A DNA stretch of 64,000 nt from Alkalihalobacterium alkalinitrilicum (GCF_002019605.1 NZ_KV917368.1:3519698-3583697); one strand, 5' to 3'; positions 1-8,698 are shown, numbered from the stretch's first letter. Numbers and translations: made by a program. The notes: generated by a model from the letters alone, not told the origin.

Positions 1-122
1 AAGCAACTAAAAACTGCTTTCTCTCAAAAAAACCGTTATCAAATCAAACTACTCAACCAATGTTGGTTCTATTATCAAAAAACACAATACAAAAGAAATA
101 CTGCAATGGAGAAAAGTAATTA

Positions 123-152
123 ATAAGAGGCTGACTTAGGTCAGCCTCTTAT
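123..152 (-). terminator. Terminator of tex
   Basis: A perfect 13-bp inverted repeat (ATAAGAGGCTGAC at 123-135 and its complement at 140-152) closes a 4-nt loop just after the tex stop codon. On the minus strand it is followed by a T-rich stretch. It is the compact member of the hairpin family described under findings. The 120 bases left of it hold no gene that I can see. Confidence 0.8.
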
Positions 153-155
153 TCG

Positions 156-2345
156 TTACTGTATTTGTTTTTCTGGTTCCACCATCGTCAAAGCAACTCT
201 CTGCTTCTTAAAATCCACATCATCCACCCAAACCGTAACAACTTCACCTACCGCTACAACTTCAAGTGGATGTTTTACAAATCGGTTACTTAGTTTAGAA
301 ATGTGAACAAGTCCATCTTGTTTAACTCCAACATCAATAAATGCACCGAAATCAACTACATTACGTACGGTACCCTGTAATTCCATCCCTTTTTGTAGAT
401 CTTCGAGAGCTAACACCCCTTTTTTCAATAATGGTTTTGCTAAATCATCACGAGGATCACGTCCAGGGCGAATAAGAGCCTCAATAATATCCTTCAAGGT
501 CGGTTCTCCTATTTCTAACGTTTGAGCTGTTTCCGACAATGAAATTCGTTGCAATTTCTCTTTCAAGTCTTCCGTGCCTAACTCATCCATACTTGCATTA
601 ACAACCTCAAGCAGTCTCATTGTTTCACGGTATGATTCTGGATGAATGGCCGTATTATCTAATGGATTGTTTCCTTCTGCTATTCTCAAGAAACCAATAC
701 ACTGTTCATAGGTTTTTTCACCGAGTCGAGGTACCTTCTTCAACTGTTGGCGAGAAGTAAATTTCCCTTCCTCATTTCGTTTTTTAACGACGTTATTAGC
801 AACAACCTTCGATAAACCCGCAACATATTGTAAAAGCGATGAAGATGCTGTATTTACATTAACTCCTACACGGTTTACCGCTGTTTCTACAACAAACCCT
901 AGTGACTCTGCTAATCTTTTTTGGGAAACATCGTGTTGATATTGTCCAACACCAACAGATTTCGGGTCAATTTTTACAAGCTCTGCTAAAGGATCTTGAA
1001 GTCGGCGGGCAATAGAGACCGCACTTCGCTCTTCCACTTGTAAATCAGGAAACTCTTCACGGCCGAGTTCAGACGCAGAATAAACACTTGCACCGGCTTC
1101 GTTAACGATCAAATAAGATACAGGCAAGTTATTTTCCTTAATTAAATCAGCGATAAATTGCTCCGATTCTCTTGAAGCCGTGCCATTACCAATTGCTACG
1201 ACGTCAACTTTATGCTGCTCAATTAAACGATTTATTACTTTTTTAGCTTCATCTATCTTATTATGTGGTGGCGTTGGATAAATAACAGTAATGTCCAGTA
1301 CTTTACCTGTGTCATCAACAACCGCTAACTTACAACCTGTTCGATAAGCTGGATCAAGACCTAGTACTGTATGATCTTTAATCGGTGGCTGCAATAGGAG
1401 GTTTCGTAAGTTTTCTGAGAAAATATGTATGGCTTGTTCTTCAGCTTTCGTTGTCAGTTCACTACGAATTTCGCGCTCAATTGAGGGCTCAATCAACCGT
1501 TTATACCCATCCTCTATTGCCGTTGTAACAAACGATGCTGCACTTGAACTCCTATTTGTTATGTAGGTTTTTTGCATATAGTTTTCAATTTTTTGAACAG
1601 GAAAAGTAATCCCTACACGTAATACATCTTCTTTTTCACCGCGGTTCATCGCAAGAATTCGATGGGGGACTACTCGTTTTACTGGTTCCTCGTACTCGTA
1701 GTACATTTCATAAATTCCTTTTTCATCTTTATCCGCGTCTTTAACTTTTGTTACAATAATTCCATCTTTAAACGTTAACTCTCTTATATGTTTTCTTGCT
1801 TCAGCATCGTCAGAAACCCACTCAGCAATAATATCTCTTGCGCCTTGGATTGCTTCTTCAATCGATAACACTTCATATTCTTCAGAAATATACTTACTCG
1901 CTTCGTCTTCTACATTCGCAGATTTGGGTAACGAGAATAACCAATTTGCTAAAGGTTCTAGTCCTTTTTCTTTTGCAACAGTTGCCTTTGTACGACGTTT
2001 TTGTTTATATGGACGGTAAAGATCTTCTACTTCTTGGAGCTTTCCTGCCTTTTCAATTGCCACTTTTAACTCACTTGTTAATTTCCCTTGCTCCTCAATA
2101 AGCCGAATGACTTCACTTTTTCTTTCACTTAAATTCATTGCATATTGCCACGTTTCCGTTATCGAACGTATTTGCACTTCATCTATTCCACCCGTTAACT
2201 CTTTTCGGTAACGTGCAATAAATGGGACTGTATTTCCTTCCTCAATAAGTTCAATGACTTGCTGTACCGTTTTCGTTGGTAAACTTAATTCTTTCCCTAT
2301 TTTCATCATCATTTGCTGACGCAATTCATTACTACTCAAATTCAT
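156..2345 (-). CDS. tex: Tex-family RNA-binding transcription accessory protein
   Basis: Tex is a cytoplasmic nucleic-acid-binding protein linked to transcription and RNA metabolism; its exact job in Bacillus is poorly defined. The product (729 aa, close to the usual ~720) has the Tex N-terminal helical region with the typical NTVPFIARYRKE stretch, an RNase H-like/YqgF domain around residues 320-450 (LGLDPAYRTGCKLAV), helix-hairpin-helix repeats (around ASSSLLQYVAGLS and VPRLGEKTYEQCIGFLRI), and a C-terminal S1 domain (GTVRNVVDFGAFIDVGV). The frame opens at 2423, but the family N-terminus fits the ATG at 2345, which follows an AGAGGAG sequence at unusually short spacing. An ATG at 2372 is the alternative. 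It is the last gene before the left edge and has its own terminator. Confidence 0.93.
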   Translation of the reverse strand: MNLSSNELRQQMMMKIGKELSLPTKTVQQVIELIEEGNTVPFIARYRKELTGGIDEVQIRSITETWQYAMNLSERKSEVIRLIEEQGKLTSELKVAIEKAGKLQEVEDLYRPYKQKRRTKATVAKEKGLEPLANWLFSLPKSANVEDEASKYISEEYEVLSIEEAIQGARDIIAEWVSDDAEARKHIRELTFKDGIIVTKVKDADKDEKGIYEMYYEYEEPVKRVVPHRILAMNRGEKEDVLRVGITFPVQKIENYMQKTYITNRSSSAASFVTTAIEDGYKRLIEPSIEREIRSELTTKAEEQAIHIFSENLRNLLLQPPIKDHTVLGLDPAYRTGCKLAVVDDTGKVLDITVIYPTPPHNKIDEAKKVINRLIEQHKVDVVAIGNGTASRESEQFIADLIKENNLPVSYLIVNEAGASVYSASELGREEFPDLQVEERSAVSIARRLQDPLAELVKIDPKSVGVGQYQHDVSQKRLAESLGFVVETAVNRVGVNVNTASSSLLQYVAGLSKVVANNVVKKRNEEGKFTSRQQLKKVPRLGEKTYEQCIGFLRIAEGNNPLDNTAIHPESYRETMRLLEVVNASMDELGTEDLKEKLQRISLSETAQTLEIGEPTLKDIIEALIRPGRDPRDDLAKPLLKKGVLALEDLQKGMELQGTVRNVVDFGAFIDVGVKQDGLVHISKLSNRFVKHPLEVVAVGEVVTVWVDDVDFKKQRVALTMVEPEKQIQ

Positions 2346-2490
2346 CTCTCCTCTAAACAACAACTTACCCATGTTAGCATTTCTTCTATTATATTGAATT
2401 ATGCTCAAATGTGAATAACCCATACTATTCCTTCGACATGACCCGCTTCATTCCTTTAAATAAGCTATGCTTTTAAATACCTCATCAAAA

Positions 2491-2555
2491 TAAGAAGGCT
2501 GATTCCTTGTATTCTCCCCATAAAACGAGGCCCAACACTAGTGAATCAGCTCTTT
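2491..2555 (-). terminator. Long-loop hairpin downstream of rsbX
   Basis: GCTGATTC at 2498-2505 is complementary to GAATCAGC at 2543-2550, leaving a 37-nt loop. It sits just downstream of rsbX on the minus strand, where a terminator is expected, and belongs to the variable-loop hairpin family described under findings. Terminator function is inferred. Confidence 0.5.
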
Positions 2556-2561
2556 GCTAAT

Positions 2562-3164
2562 TTAATGTAGTTGTCCAATAAGTATCGTAATATCATCCTC
2601 AGTAACTTGTACATGTTTTTGAATAATTTGCTTCGCATTTTCTTCAGAACATAGATCGATTAAATTTTCCCGTTTCATACTACTAAGCTTAACTCCATCT
2701 GAAAAGATAACAAAAGTACTTCCCGAGTCATATGGAAATTGCTCTGTTTTCACATCAACTTTTCTCCCTGATAAAAAACCTCTATTCGGTATCGGCCTGA
2801 TCATTTGTCCATTTGCAGAATAAAACAAAAAACCGATATTGCCAATGCTACTATAGTGAACATTCTTTTTTTTACAATCAAACTTAACGACAGTTAGGAC
2901 AACCCCTCGTTTCGCGACCAGCGTCTCATTACATCGTTGAATGATTTCTTTTACACTTTTTTCATGGTTTTGTTTTATAACATTCATTACTGATACCGAA
3001 GATGAGTGAGCATGTTCACCACTACCTAATCCATCAGAAACAGCGCAAACGATGTAACCATCCACTTCAAGCACAACAAACGAATCCCCATTAAGAGAAT
3101 TCCCCTCTTTTGGTTTTTGATAGGTAGCGATATTCACATATTCCTTTAGTAGAAATTCAATCAT
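2562..3164 (-). CDS. rsbX: RsbX, PP2C-type phosphatase resetting the stressosome
   Basis: RsbX dephosphorylates phospho-RsbS and phospho-RsbR and so damps the sigma-B stress response after activation. The 200-aa product has the short single-domain PP2C form without a sensor, with AVSDGLGSGEHA and TFVIFSDGVKL as the metal-binding Asp-Gly motifs. Its ATG overlaps the sigB stop as ATGA, so it is translationally coupled and is the last gene of the rsb operon, as in B. subtilis. Length matches the B. subtilis protein (~199 aa). Confidence 0.95.
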   Translation of the reverse strand: MIEFLLKEYVNIATYQKPKEGNSLNGDSFVVLEVDGYIVCAVSDGLGSGEHAHSSSVSVMNVIKQNHEKSVKEIIQRCNETLVAKRGVVLTVVKFDCKKKNVHYSSIGNIGFLFYSANGQMIRPIPNRGFLSGRKVDVKTEQFPYDSGSTFVIFSDGVKLSSMKRENLIDLCSEENAKQIIQKHVQVTEDDITILIGQLH

Positions 3165-3949
3165 TTAAGGTACTCCGTTGGTTTAATATGAATAGAATCT
3201 CTTAACTTTTGTAGTGCTCTTCGTTGCAACCTCGAAACATGCATTTGTGAAATACTTAAGCGCTCTCCTGTTTCTTTTTGACTTAAATTTTCAAAATACG
3301 TCAGTTGTAATATTTGCTTTTCACGTTCATTTAGTACGCTGAAAGCTTTTTCTAGAAGGATTTGTTGATCGGTTTGTTCGTATCCTTTTTCTTGTCGACC
3401 GACAAGATCTAACAATGTAGCTTCTCCGCCTTCTTGATCAGCCTCTATCGGTTTATCCACCGATAAAGCTTGATAACTTCTGCCCATTTCCATTGCTTCT
3501 AACACTTCTTCAACGGAAACATTGATAAACTCTGCTATTTCGTCGACCTTAGGAGACCGTTGTAAGTCATTTGTTAATAGATCAACAGCCTTTTTAATCT
3601 TCGGCCCTAGCTCTTTTATTCTTCTTGGGACATGTACGCTCCACGTTTTATCGCGAATATAGCGTTTAATTTCACCAACAACAGTTGGAACTGCAAATGA
3701 TTCAAAACTTCTCCCTACCGATAAATCAAAACGGCGAATAGCACCTAATAAACCTAACATTCCGACTTGAAATAGGTCTTCAGCATGTTCAGGACCTCTC
3801 GAAAACTTACGTGAAAGTGTTTGTACAAGTGGCTTATAATGCTCGACTAACTTTGTCTGCGCTTCTTCTAGCTCATTCTCCTGATACTGTTTGATCCAAA
3901 GGATTACATCATCTTTACTATTGGGTCGTTGCTGAGGTTTCGTCGACAT
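3161..3949 (-). CDS. sigB: General stress sigma factor sigma-B
   Basis: Sigma-70 family group 3 sigma factor that directs RNA polymerase to general stress promoters. Region 2 (FQVGMLGLLGAIRRFD and SFESFAVPTVVGEIKRYIRD), region 3 (VPRRIKELGPKIK) and the region 4 helix-turn-helix (LSQKETGERLSISQMHVSRLQRRALQKLR) are all present. I chose the start MSTKPQQ at 3949, preceded by GGGGTGG; an in-frame ATG five codons upstream (3964) is possible. The start lies inside the 3' end of rsbW (overlap of about 30 nt), which couples sigma factor and anti-sigma factor synthesis. Confidence 0.96.
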   Translation of the reverse strand: MSTKPQQRPNSKDDVILWIKQYQENELEEAQTKLVEHYKPLVQTLSRKFSRGPEHAEDLFQVGMLGLLGAIRRFDLSVGRSFESFAVPTVVGEIKRYIRDKTWSVHVPRRIKELGPKIKKAVDLLTNDLQRSPKVDEIAEFINVSVEEVLEAMEMGRSYQALSVDKPIEADQEGGEATLLDLVGRQEKGYEQTDQQILLEKAFSVLNEREKQILQLTYFENLSQKETGERLSISQMHVSRLQRRALQKLRDSIHIKPTEYLK

Positions 3950-4394
3950 ATCGTTCCACCCCATCTCTTCCCAAATACTTCGTCATCATTAAAATCACGC
4001 CATCTTCATCACTAATTTCTACCTTATCCATTAATGTATTAATAAGAAAGAGCCCCAGCCCTCCTTCTTTTAACTCATGGACTGGTTGACTGCTATCAAT
4101 TGGTCCTAATTTATCTCTAATCCCATCGATATCAAAACTTTCACCGTTGTCCGCCACAACTACTTCTAAACGGTCCGCGAATACATGAAAAGTAACTGAA
4201 ATACAACCACTTCCCTCGTAAGCGTGTTCTACTACGTTCGTACATGCTTCTGCAACAGCAATTTTTATATCTTCTATATCATCGTACGTATACCCAATTC
4301 GATTGGCAATTCCAGAAACAGTCAAACGGATGACTCCTACATACTCTGGTTTTGCAGGAACTTTCATCTCGATGCGATCACTTTGACAAGTCAT
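3918..4394 (-). CDS. rsbW: RsbW, anti-sigma-B factor and serine kinase
   Basis: RsbW binds sigma-B and blocks polymerase association; it also phosphorylates the anti-anti-sigma factor RsbV. The 158-aa product has a GHKL ATPase fold with the N-box (IKIAVAEACTNVVEHAY), the G1 box (VADNGESFD) and the G2 box (EGGLGLFLINTLMD). The ATG at 4394 overlaps the rsbV stop as ATGA, and the 3' end overlaps sigB. Partner switching with RsbV and SigB is established for the family; here it is inferred from the conserved operon order. Confidence 0.96.
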   Translation of the reverse strand: MTCQSDRIEMKVPAKPEYVGVIRLTVSGIANRIGYTYDDIEDIKIAVAEACTNVVEHAYEGSGCISVTFHVFADRLEVVVADNGESFDIDGIRDKLGPIDSSQPVHELKEGGLGLFLINTLMDKVEISDEDGVILMMTKYLGRDGVERYVDETSATTQ

Positions 4395-4723
4395 TGCATT
4401 TCCTCCTTTTCTTGAGTTTCTATATCGATCACTTCATCTAATCCTGTAATTTTAAACAGTCGTTGCAACCGACTCGATAGACCTTGAAGTTGAATGTGAC
4501 TCTCATAGTTATGAGTTGACTTTAACGCCCCGATAAAAATCCCCAACCCTGTACTATCAATGTAATCTACGTCAGCTAAATCGACAATGATCTTCATCCC
4601 ACTTTCCTCGGTTAGCGGTATGAGTACTTCTCTCAATTTTGGCGCTGTAAAAGCATCTACTTCTCCTGATAGGCGTAATAAGTGCATATTCCCTTTTGTT
4701 TCCTGACGTATTTCTAAATTCAT
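4391..4723 (-). CDS. rsbV: RsbV, anti-anti-sigma factor
   Basis: Dephosphorylated RsbV captures RsbW and frees sigma-B. The 110-aa product is a STAS-domain protein; the phosphorylatable Ser lies in the DYIDSTGLGIFIGA motif. The ATG at 4723 has a strong AGGAGGG six bases upstream, so I prefer it over the TTG that opens the frame at 4768. A sigma-B-type promoter lies directly in front, so rsbV-rsbW-sigB-rsbX can be autoamplified. Confidence 0.96.
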   Translation of the reverse strand: MNLEIRQETKGNMHLLRLSGEVDAFTAPKLREVLIPLTEESGMKIIVDLADVDYIDSTGLGIFIGALKSTHNYESHIQLQGLSSRLQRLFKITGLDEVIDIETQEKEEMQ

Positions 4724-4757
4724 AATAACCCTCCTGAAAAAGTACTTATTCATGTAA

Positions 4758-4783
4758 TTACCACACAATAAGATTTTTTAAAC
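4758..4783 (-). promoter_or_regulatory. Sigma-B-type promoter in front of rsbV
   Basis: On the minus strand GTTTAA (4783-4778) is followed after 14 nt by TGGTAA (4763-4758), resembling the sigma-B consensus GTTTAA-N12-15-GGGTAT. The -35 box overlaps the rsbU stop codon. B. subtilis has its autoregulatory sigma-B promoter at the same place, which supports the call. The -10 box departs from consensus at two positions. Confidence 0.7.
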
Positions 4784-5800
4784 CTGCCTTCGTAAAAACA
4801 TTAACGTGAAATCATCTTTTAATTCAAAGTCTTGTAGTTGAGCCAACTCATCGTATACTTTCTCAACAATTTCTTGTGCTGGCCGATCAATATACCGACG
4901 AATGATGTCCGTAATTTCTGTCCGTTCAATAAAACGCTCTCCCACTCTACATTCTGTTACACCGTCTGATAATAAAATAATAGCATCGCCGACCTCAACT
5001 TCATGACTGTACTCACGAAAAGTCGTGCTTTTGGACACCCCTAAAACCAAGCCCTTAGCATATAAATCTACAAATTCGTCTCTGGCCGCAATATAATAAA
5101 AACCTGGTTCATGACCTGCACCTGAGTAAGTAAATGTGTGTTGATTAGGATTATAAGACCCATACATCATCGTAATAAACATACTGGCATCAATATTTTG
5201 AGCAACGACTCGGTTTAAGTTTTCGAGTAACGAACTCGGTTCCATACGATGAGCTGGTATACTGTCAATCCCGTATTTGATCATTGACATACACATCGCT
5301 GCCGGAATCCCTTTCCCGATAATATCTGCAATCGCAACCCCAAGATGTCCACCTTCATTTTTTACACAGTAATAATAGTCTCCACTCATCTTTCCTGCTG
5401 GGACACTTGTAACACCTATATCAACATCAGGCAACTGTGGTATTTTTTTAGGCAATAGTGTCTGTTGCATTTTAGCGGCTACATCAATTTGCATCTCTAA
5501 CTCTTTTTGCTTATCTCTTAAGCTTTGATGTTCTCGGTAGGCTAGTCCGTAACCTACCATCACTTCAAGCAAAACCGAAAAAGATTCTTTAATTTCAGGA
5601 GAAATCTCCTCAAACATCTCTTCTAAAACTTCACAATGTAAACTTACCATATCTTCGGGGGAAATTTGATTTTCAAGTAGACGTTTACTATATTGCTGAG
5701 CACCATACAAGTCCTGTTCACTTTTATTCTCTAAAAAACCACGAAGTAAATCTTTATAATCGGATTGTAAAGTTAAATCGCGACTTTCAGCTTCAATCAC
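4778..5800 (-). CDS. rsbU: RsbU, environmental-stress phosphatase of RsbV-P
   Basis: RsbU is a PP2C phosphatase that, once bound by RsbT, dephosphorylates RsbV-P and triggers sigma-B. The 340-aa product has the helical RsbT-binding N-domain (about residues 1-85), a linker coiled coil (LRDKQKELEMQIDVAAKMQQ) and the phosphatase domain with SGDYYYCV, IADIIGKGIPAA and ILLSDGVTE metal-site motifs. Translation starts at a GTG with AAGGAGGG seven bases upstream. The energy-stress phosphatase RsbP is not in this window. Confidence 0.96.
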   Translation of the reverse strand: MIEAESRDLTLQSDYKDLLRGFLENKSEQDLYGAQQYSKRLLENQISPEDMVSLHCEVLEEMFEEISPEIKESFSVLLEVMVGYGLAYREHQSLRDKQKELEMQIDVAAKMQQTLLPKKIPQLPDVDIGVTSVPAGKMSGDYYYCVKNEGGHLGVAIADIIGKGIPAAMCMSMIKYGIDSIPAHRMEPSSLLENLNRVVAQNIDASMFITMMYGSYNPNQHTFTYSGAGHEPGFYYIAARDEFVDLYAKGLVLGVSKSTTFREYSHEVEVGDAIILLSDGVTECRVGERFIERTEITDIIRRYIDRPAQEIVEKVYDELAQLQDFELKDDFTLMFLRRQV

Positions 5801-5812
5801 ATGTTTCCCTCC

Positions 5813-6226
5813 TTATCTCATCCATTTCGTAATCGTGATTATAGTCCCTTCCCCTACATTTGTTTCAATTTGAAAATCATCCATCAAGCGCTTAACACCA
5901 GGCAGTCCAGCACCTAATCCACCCGATGTTGTAAAACCATCCTCCATCACTTGTCGTACATCTTCTATTCCTGGTCCCTCATCTAAAGCTGTAATTTTTA
6001 TTCCTTGTTGAAACAAGTTTGTTTCTGTACCAACAACTCGTTCTATACAGACCTTCCCTTGTTTTGCATATAAATAGATATTACGAGCAAGTTCAGAAAT
6101 CGCAGTTGCAATCCTAGCCTGATCTACGGTACCAAAGCCAATTTCTTTAGCCAAGTTTCTACCAGCTTGTCTAGCTGCAACAATTTCCCATTCACTCTTT
6201 ACCTCTACACAGGATTGGATTTCCAT
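5813..6226 (-). CDS. rsbT: RsbT, switch-protein serine kinase
   Basis: RsbT phosphorylates RsbS and RsbR in the stressosome and on release activates RsbU. The 137-aa GHKL kinase shows an N-box (IATAISELARNIYLYA), a G1 box (ALDEGPGIED) and a Gly-rich lid (GGLGAGLPGVKRLMD). It sits two bases downstream of rsbS and 12 bases upstream of rsbU, in the same order as B. subtilis. Confidence 0.96.
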   Translation of the reverse strand: MEIQSCVEVKSEWEIVAARQAGRNLAKEIGFGTVDQARIATAISELARNIYLYAKQGKVCIERVVGTETNLFQQGIKITALDEGPGIEDVRQVMEDGFTTSGGLGAGLPGVKRLMDDFQIETNVGEGTIITITKWMR

Positions 6227-6228
6227 CC

Positions 6229-6591
6229 TTACCCCTCCAATACTTGCTGCAACTTTTCCAACCCTTGCTCTAAATCGAGCGCCGTTTGGACACCACCTAA
6301 CCCGACTCCCATATCAACTAGCGTGATGGCAACAGCAGGTTGTATTCCGGTAAGCACTACTTTTGCTCCCATTAAACTGGACATATCAACAACGTCCCCT
6401 AGTACTTTTGCAATAAAAGAGTCAATCATTTCTACAGATGTTAAGTCAATCACAACACCTATCGATCCTTCTTTATGAATTTTATTGAGCAAATCTTCTT
6501 GAAATTGAAGAGCTGTTTGATCATCGAGCTCTATCTGAACACTGACCAGTAAATAATTTTTCAACTTTAATATCGGGATTCGCATACTCAT
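6229..6591 (-). CDS. rsbS: RsbS, stressosome core STAS protein
   Basis: RsbS is the antagonist that holds RsbT in the stressosome until phosphorylated. The 120-aa product is a single STAS domain; the Ser of the [13 protein letters not shown] motif corresponds to the B. subtilis phospho-site Ser59. The ATG at 6591 has AGTAGGTGG upstream. Adjacent rsbR and rsbT complete the RST module. Confidence 0.96.
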   Translation of the reverse strand: MSMRIPILKLKNYLLVSVQIELDDQTALQFQEDLLNKIHKEGSIGVVIDLTSVEMIDSFIAKVLGDVVDMSSLMGAKVVLTGIQPAVAITLVDMGVGLGGVQTALDLEQGLEKLQQVLEG

Positions 6592-6630
6592 TTTAAGCCA
6601 CCTACTTCTATAAATCTATTTCTCTATGAT

Positions 6631-7449
6631 TTACTTATTTGTGAGTTCAAGCGCAGTTTGCACCCCGACTCGGAGGGTACTCTTTGTTGGGAAGTGACTT
6701 AGATCAATGCCTAAGTTCACGATTGTTTGCGCAATCTCTGGCCTAATTCCAACTAAAATGCACTTAGATCCTACCAGACGCACAGCTTCTGCTGCTTGAA
6801 TAATATGATGAGCCACCATTGTATCGACAATTGGTACACCCGTAATATCAATTAGGACAACTTGAGCGCGATGCTTAATAACACCATTCAATAAGTTTTC
6901 CATAATTAATTTTGCTCTAGCTGTATCGATCGTTCCAATCAGAGGCATAACTGAAATATTTTCAAATATAGGGATGAGTGGAGCAGAAAGCTCTAATAAA
7001 GATAACTTTTGTAACTCAAAAGTATTCTCCCATGAACCTGTGTAGTTATGGATTACTTTATTAATAATGCCATCAATCCACGTCTCAATCTCATAAAATA
7101 AAGAAACGATTTTCTTACCATCACTTTCTCTTTCTGTTAACATCTCTAAGATGACACGACGGAATGCTTGTAGACCTTGGGTAATATACTCCAACTGCAA
7201 ACCTACTTGAACTAAGCGATCCGAATATTGTCCTATCCGTTCTGTTGCTTCAACCTGACTCCAATGAAGCGTATCTAAAATTAACTCTACAAACTCTCGA
7301 TTCGTATTTTCAAAGATATGTTCTGATACATTTTCCATATACGTTTCTTTCCGGACTGCTTCTACTTCTTTTAACCATCGGGCTTTTATTTCAACTTTGT
7401 TTTGCAAAATAATTTCAATAATATCTGGCTGCAATGATGCCACCTCCAT
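6631..7449 (-). CDS. rsbR: RsbR-family stressosome sensor protein
   Basis: RsbR paralogs form the stressosome shell with RsbS; their variable N-domain projects outward and is thought to sense stress. The 272-aa product has a non-heme globin-like N-domain (about residues 1-140) and a conserved C-terminal STAS domain, with LIGTIDTARAK and VPIVDTMVAHHI containing the two Thr sites phosphorylated by RsbT. The C-half closely resembles B. subtilis RsbRA while the N-half is much more divergent. The start is uncertain: the ATG at 7449 has a poor ribosome site, whereas a TTG at 7437 follows GGAGGT at good spacing. Confidence 0.93.
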   Translation of the reverse strand: MEVASLQPDIIEIILQNKVEIKARWLKEVEAVRKETYMENVSEHIFENTNREFVELILDTLHWSQVEATERIGQYSDRLVQVGLQLEYITQGLQAFRRVILEMLTERESDGKKIVSLFYEIETWIDGIINKVIHNYTGSWENTFELQKLSLLELSAPLIPIFENISVMPLIGTIDTARAKLIMENLLNGVIKHRAQVVLIDITGVPIVDTMVAHHIIQAAEAVRLVGSKCILVGIRPEIAQTIVNLGIDLSHFPTKSTLRVGVQTALELTNK

Positions 7450-7503
7450 TTCCTACTATTATTTCATGTCAACAAAAAAGTTGCAAAAGATGTACTTTAT
7501 TAG

Positions 7504-7568
7504 AAAAGCGGAAGCTCCCTGGGTAGCTCCAGCCAGCAAATGTTCTAGCAGGAATAAAGTCCGCTTTT
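7504..7568 (-). repeat. Imperfect inverted-repeat element in the mazF-rsbR gap
   Basis: AAAAGCGGA (7504-7512) is complementary to TCCGCTTTT (7560-7568), with a 47-nt loop. The following 60 bases contain further short complementary pieces. From memory, dispersed elements that begin AGAAAAGCGGA and contain GGAGCTGG-like arms are common between genes of Bacillaceae; I cannot confirm membership from one copy. An open frame here (7459-7698, minus) looks non-coding. Confidence 0.45.
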
Positions 7569-7662
7569 TGACTTTACCTTGACAGGATAATTGTCCTCGA
7601 GGAGCTGGGGACTGCAGCCCTCCCGTAGGAGATAAAGGATATACGGTGAGCGCTAATGCACA

Positions 7663-7872
7663 TATAAACTCTTCTTGGTTACCAGGCTCGAGTCTCAAAC
7701 TCTGTTGCGGGCACTATAAATCCTTCTTAGTTACCAGACTCGAGTTTCTACTCGCTGTTGCGGGCACTATAAACCCTTCTTAGTTACCAGACTCGAGTCT
7801 CAACCCGCTGTTGCGGGCACTATAAACCCTTCTTAGTTCCAGCGTCCTGTCTCAACTTCTGTTGCGGTTGGC
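7663..7872. repeat. Four tandem 52/53-bp repeats
   Basis: Four head-to-tail units start at about 7663, 7715, 7768 and 7821. Each runs TATAAAcyCTTCTTrGTT, then a CTCGAG-centred segment, then CTGTTGCGGgcac. The third unit contains a perfect 12-bp palindrome, AGACTCGAGTCT, and a CCCGC-TGTT-GCGGG hairpin; the first two keep most of this and the fourth is the most diverged. No open reading frame uses it convincingly. Function unknown. Confidence 0.85.
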
Positions 7873-7892
7873 AAGTAGTAACTTTTTTGCAA

Positions 7893-7930
7893 ATAAAAAA
7901 AGCTACTTCATCTAGTGAGGAGAAGTAACT
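7893..7930 (-). terminator. Terminator of the mazEF operon
   Basis: On the minus strand AGTTACTTC and GAAGTAGCT form a 9-bp stem with one G-T pair, followed by seven T residues, about 20 bases after the mazF stop. It separates the toxin-antitoxin pair from the rsb operon. Confidence 0.75.
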
Positions 7931-7950
7931 TTTCTACATTTGCAATAAAA

Positions 7951-8301
7951 TTAAAAATTAATAAGACCTAAACTAATTTGAAGCGCATCATCCACTCGAC
8001 TCATCATATCATCGTCCAAATGTGTGATTTTGTCAGTCAGCCGTTGCTTATCAATCGTCCTTATCTGCTCTAATAAAATCACCGAATCCCGATCAAACCC
8101 ATAGCGCTTGGCATTGATCTCTACATGAGTCGGTAACTTCGCTTTTTGAATTTGGGCTGTTATCGCCGCGACGATGACAGTTGGACTAAACCGATTCCCG
8201 ATATCGTTTTGAATGATGAGAACAGGCCTAACTCCACCTTGCTCTGAACCAACAACAGGAGATAAGTCAGCAAAGTAAACATCGCCACGTTTTACAATCA
8301 A
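7951..8301 (-). CDS. ndoA: MazF/NdoA-type mRNA endoribonuclease toxin
   Basis: Sequence-specific endoribonuclease toxin; the B. subtilis enzyme cuts at UACAU. The 116-aa product is full length with the PemK/MazF fold: [23 protein letters not shown], the catalytic-region Arg and Thr ([18 protein letters not shown]) and [11 protein letters not shown]. It begins with TTG at 8301, four bases after the antitoxin gene, and is close to identical in motif layout to B. subtilis EndoA. Position between alr and rsbR is the conserved Bacillus arrangement. Confidence 0.95.
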   Translation of the reverse strand: MIVKRGDVYFADLSPVVGSEQGGVRPVLIIQNDIGNRFSPTVIVAAITAQIQKAKLPTHVEINAKRYGFDRDSVILLEQIRTIDKQRLTDKITHLDDDMMSRVDDALQISLGLINF

Positions 8302-8304
8302 CAG

Positions 8305-8583
8305 CTACACCCCACTTACTAAGCGATCTAGGGTGTGCTCTGCTTCCTCCTCAGCAAGAAAGGCTTCTGATGCAATGTTTAAATTGATCTTTGCCATTTC
8401 CATATAACCCTGCTGCATAGATTCACGAATCTGACGTCTTTTTCGTTCTCGAAGATACATTTTTGTAGCTTGGGAGATAAACTCACTCCGGTTAACATTT
8501 TCTTGCTTTACTACCCCATCTACTTCGTTTAAAAGGTTCTGCGGCAAACTAATCATAATTCGCTTTGTGGCTTGTTCAGACAC
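8305..8583 (-). CDS. ndoAI: MazE/NdoAI-type antitoxin
   Basis: Ribbon-helix-helix antitoxin that binds and inhibits NdoA. The 92-aa product has an N-terminal RHH DNA-binding domain (KRIMISLPQNLLNEVDG) and a C-terminal toxin-binding tail (MEMAKINLNIASEAFLAEEEAEHTLDRLVSGV). I chose the GTG at 8583, with GGGGGTG upstream at normal spacing and alignment to the B. subtilis N-terminus MSES; the ATG at 8589 lies too close to that ribosome site. Confidence 0.93.
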   Translation of the reverse strand: MSEQATKRIMISLPQNLLNEVDGVVKQENVNRSEFISQATKMYLRERKRRQIRESMQQGYMEMAKINLNIASEAFLAEEEAEHTLDRLVSGV

Positions 8584-8698
8584 AAACATACACCCCCAAC
8601 GTACGGTACGACCTATTTACATTCCGTATCTATAATAGCACTCTATAGACTGAATTGCAAAGTCGTTCTTCAATATTTTATAACTATTTATCTTTTCA

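Noticed and set aside
7459-7698. Minus-strand open frame of 79 codons in the mazF-rsbR gap
   Set aside because: It runs through the repeat block and hairpin, has no ribosome site and no protein-like composition.
7663-7872. CRISPR array
   Set aside because: The repeats are contiguous 53-bp units without unique spacers and no cas genes are near.
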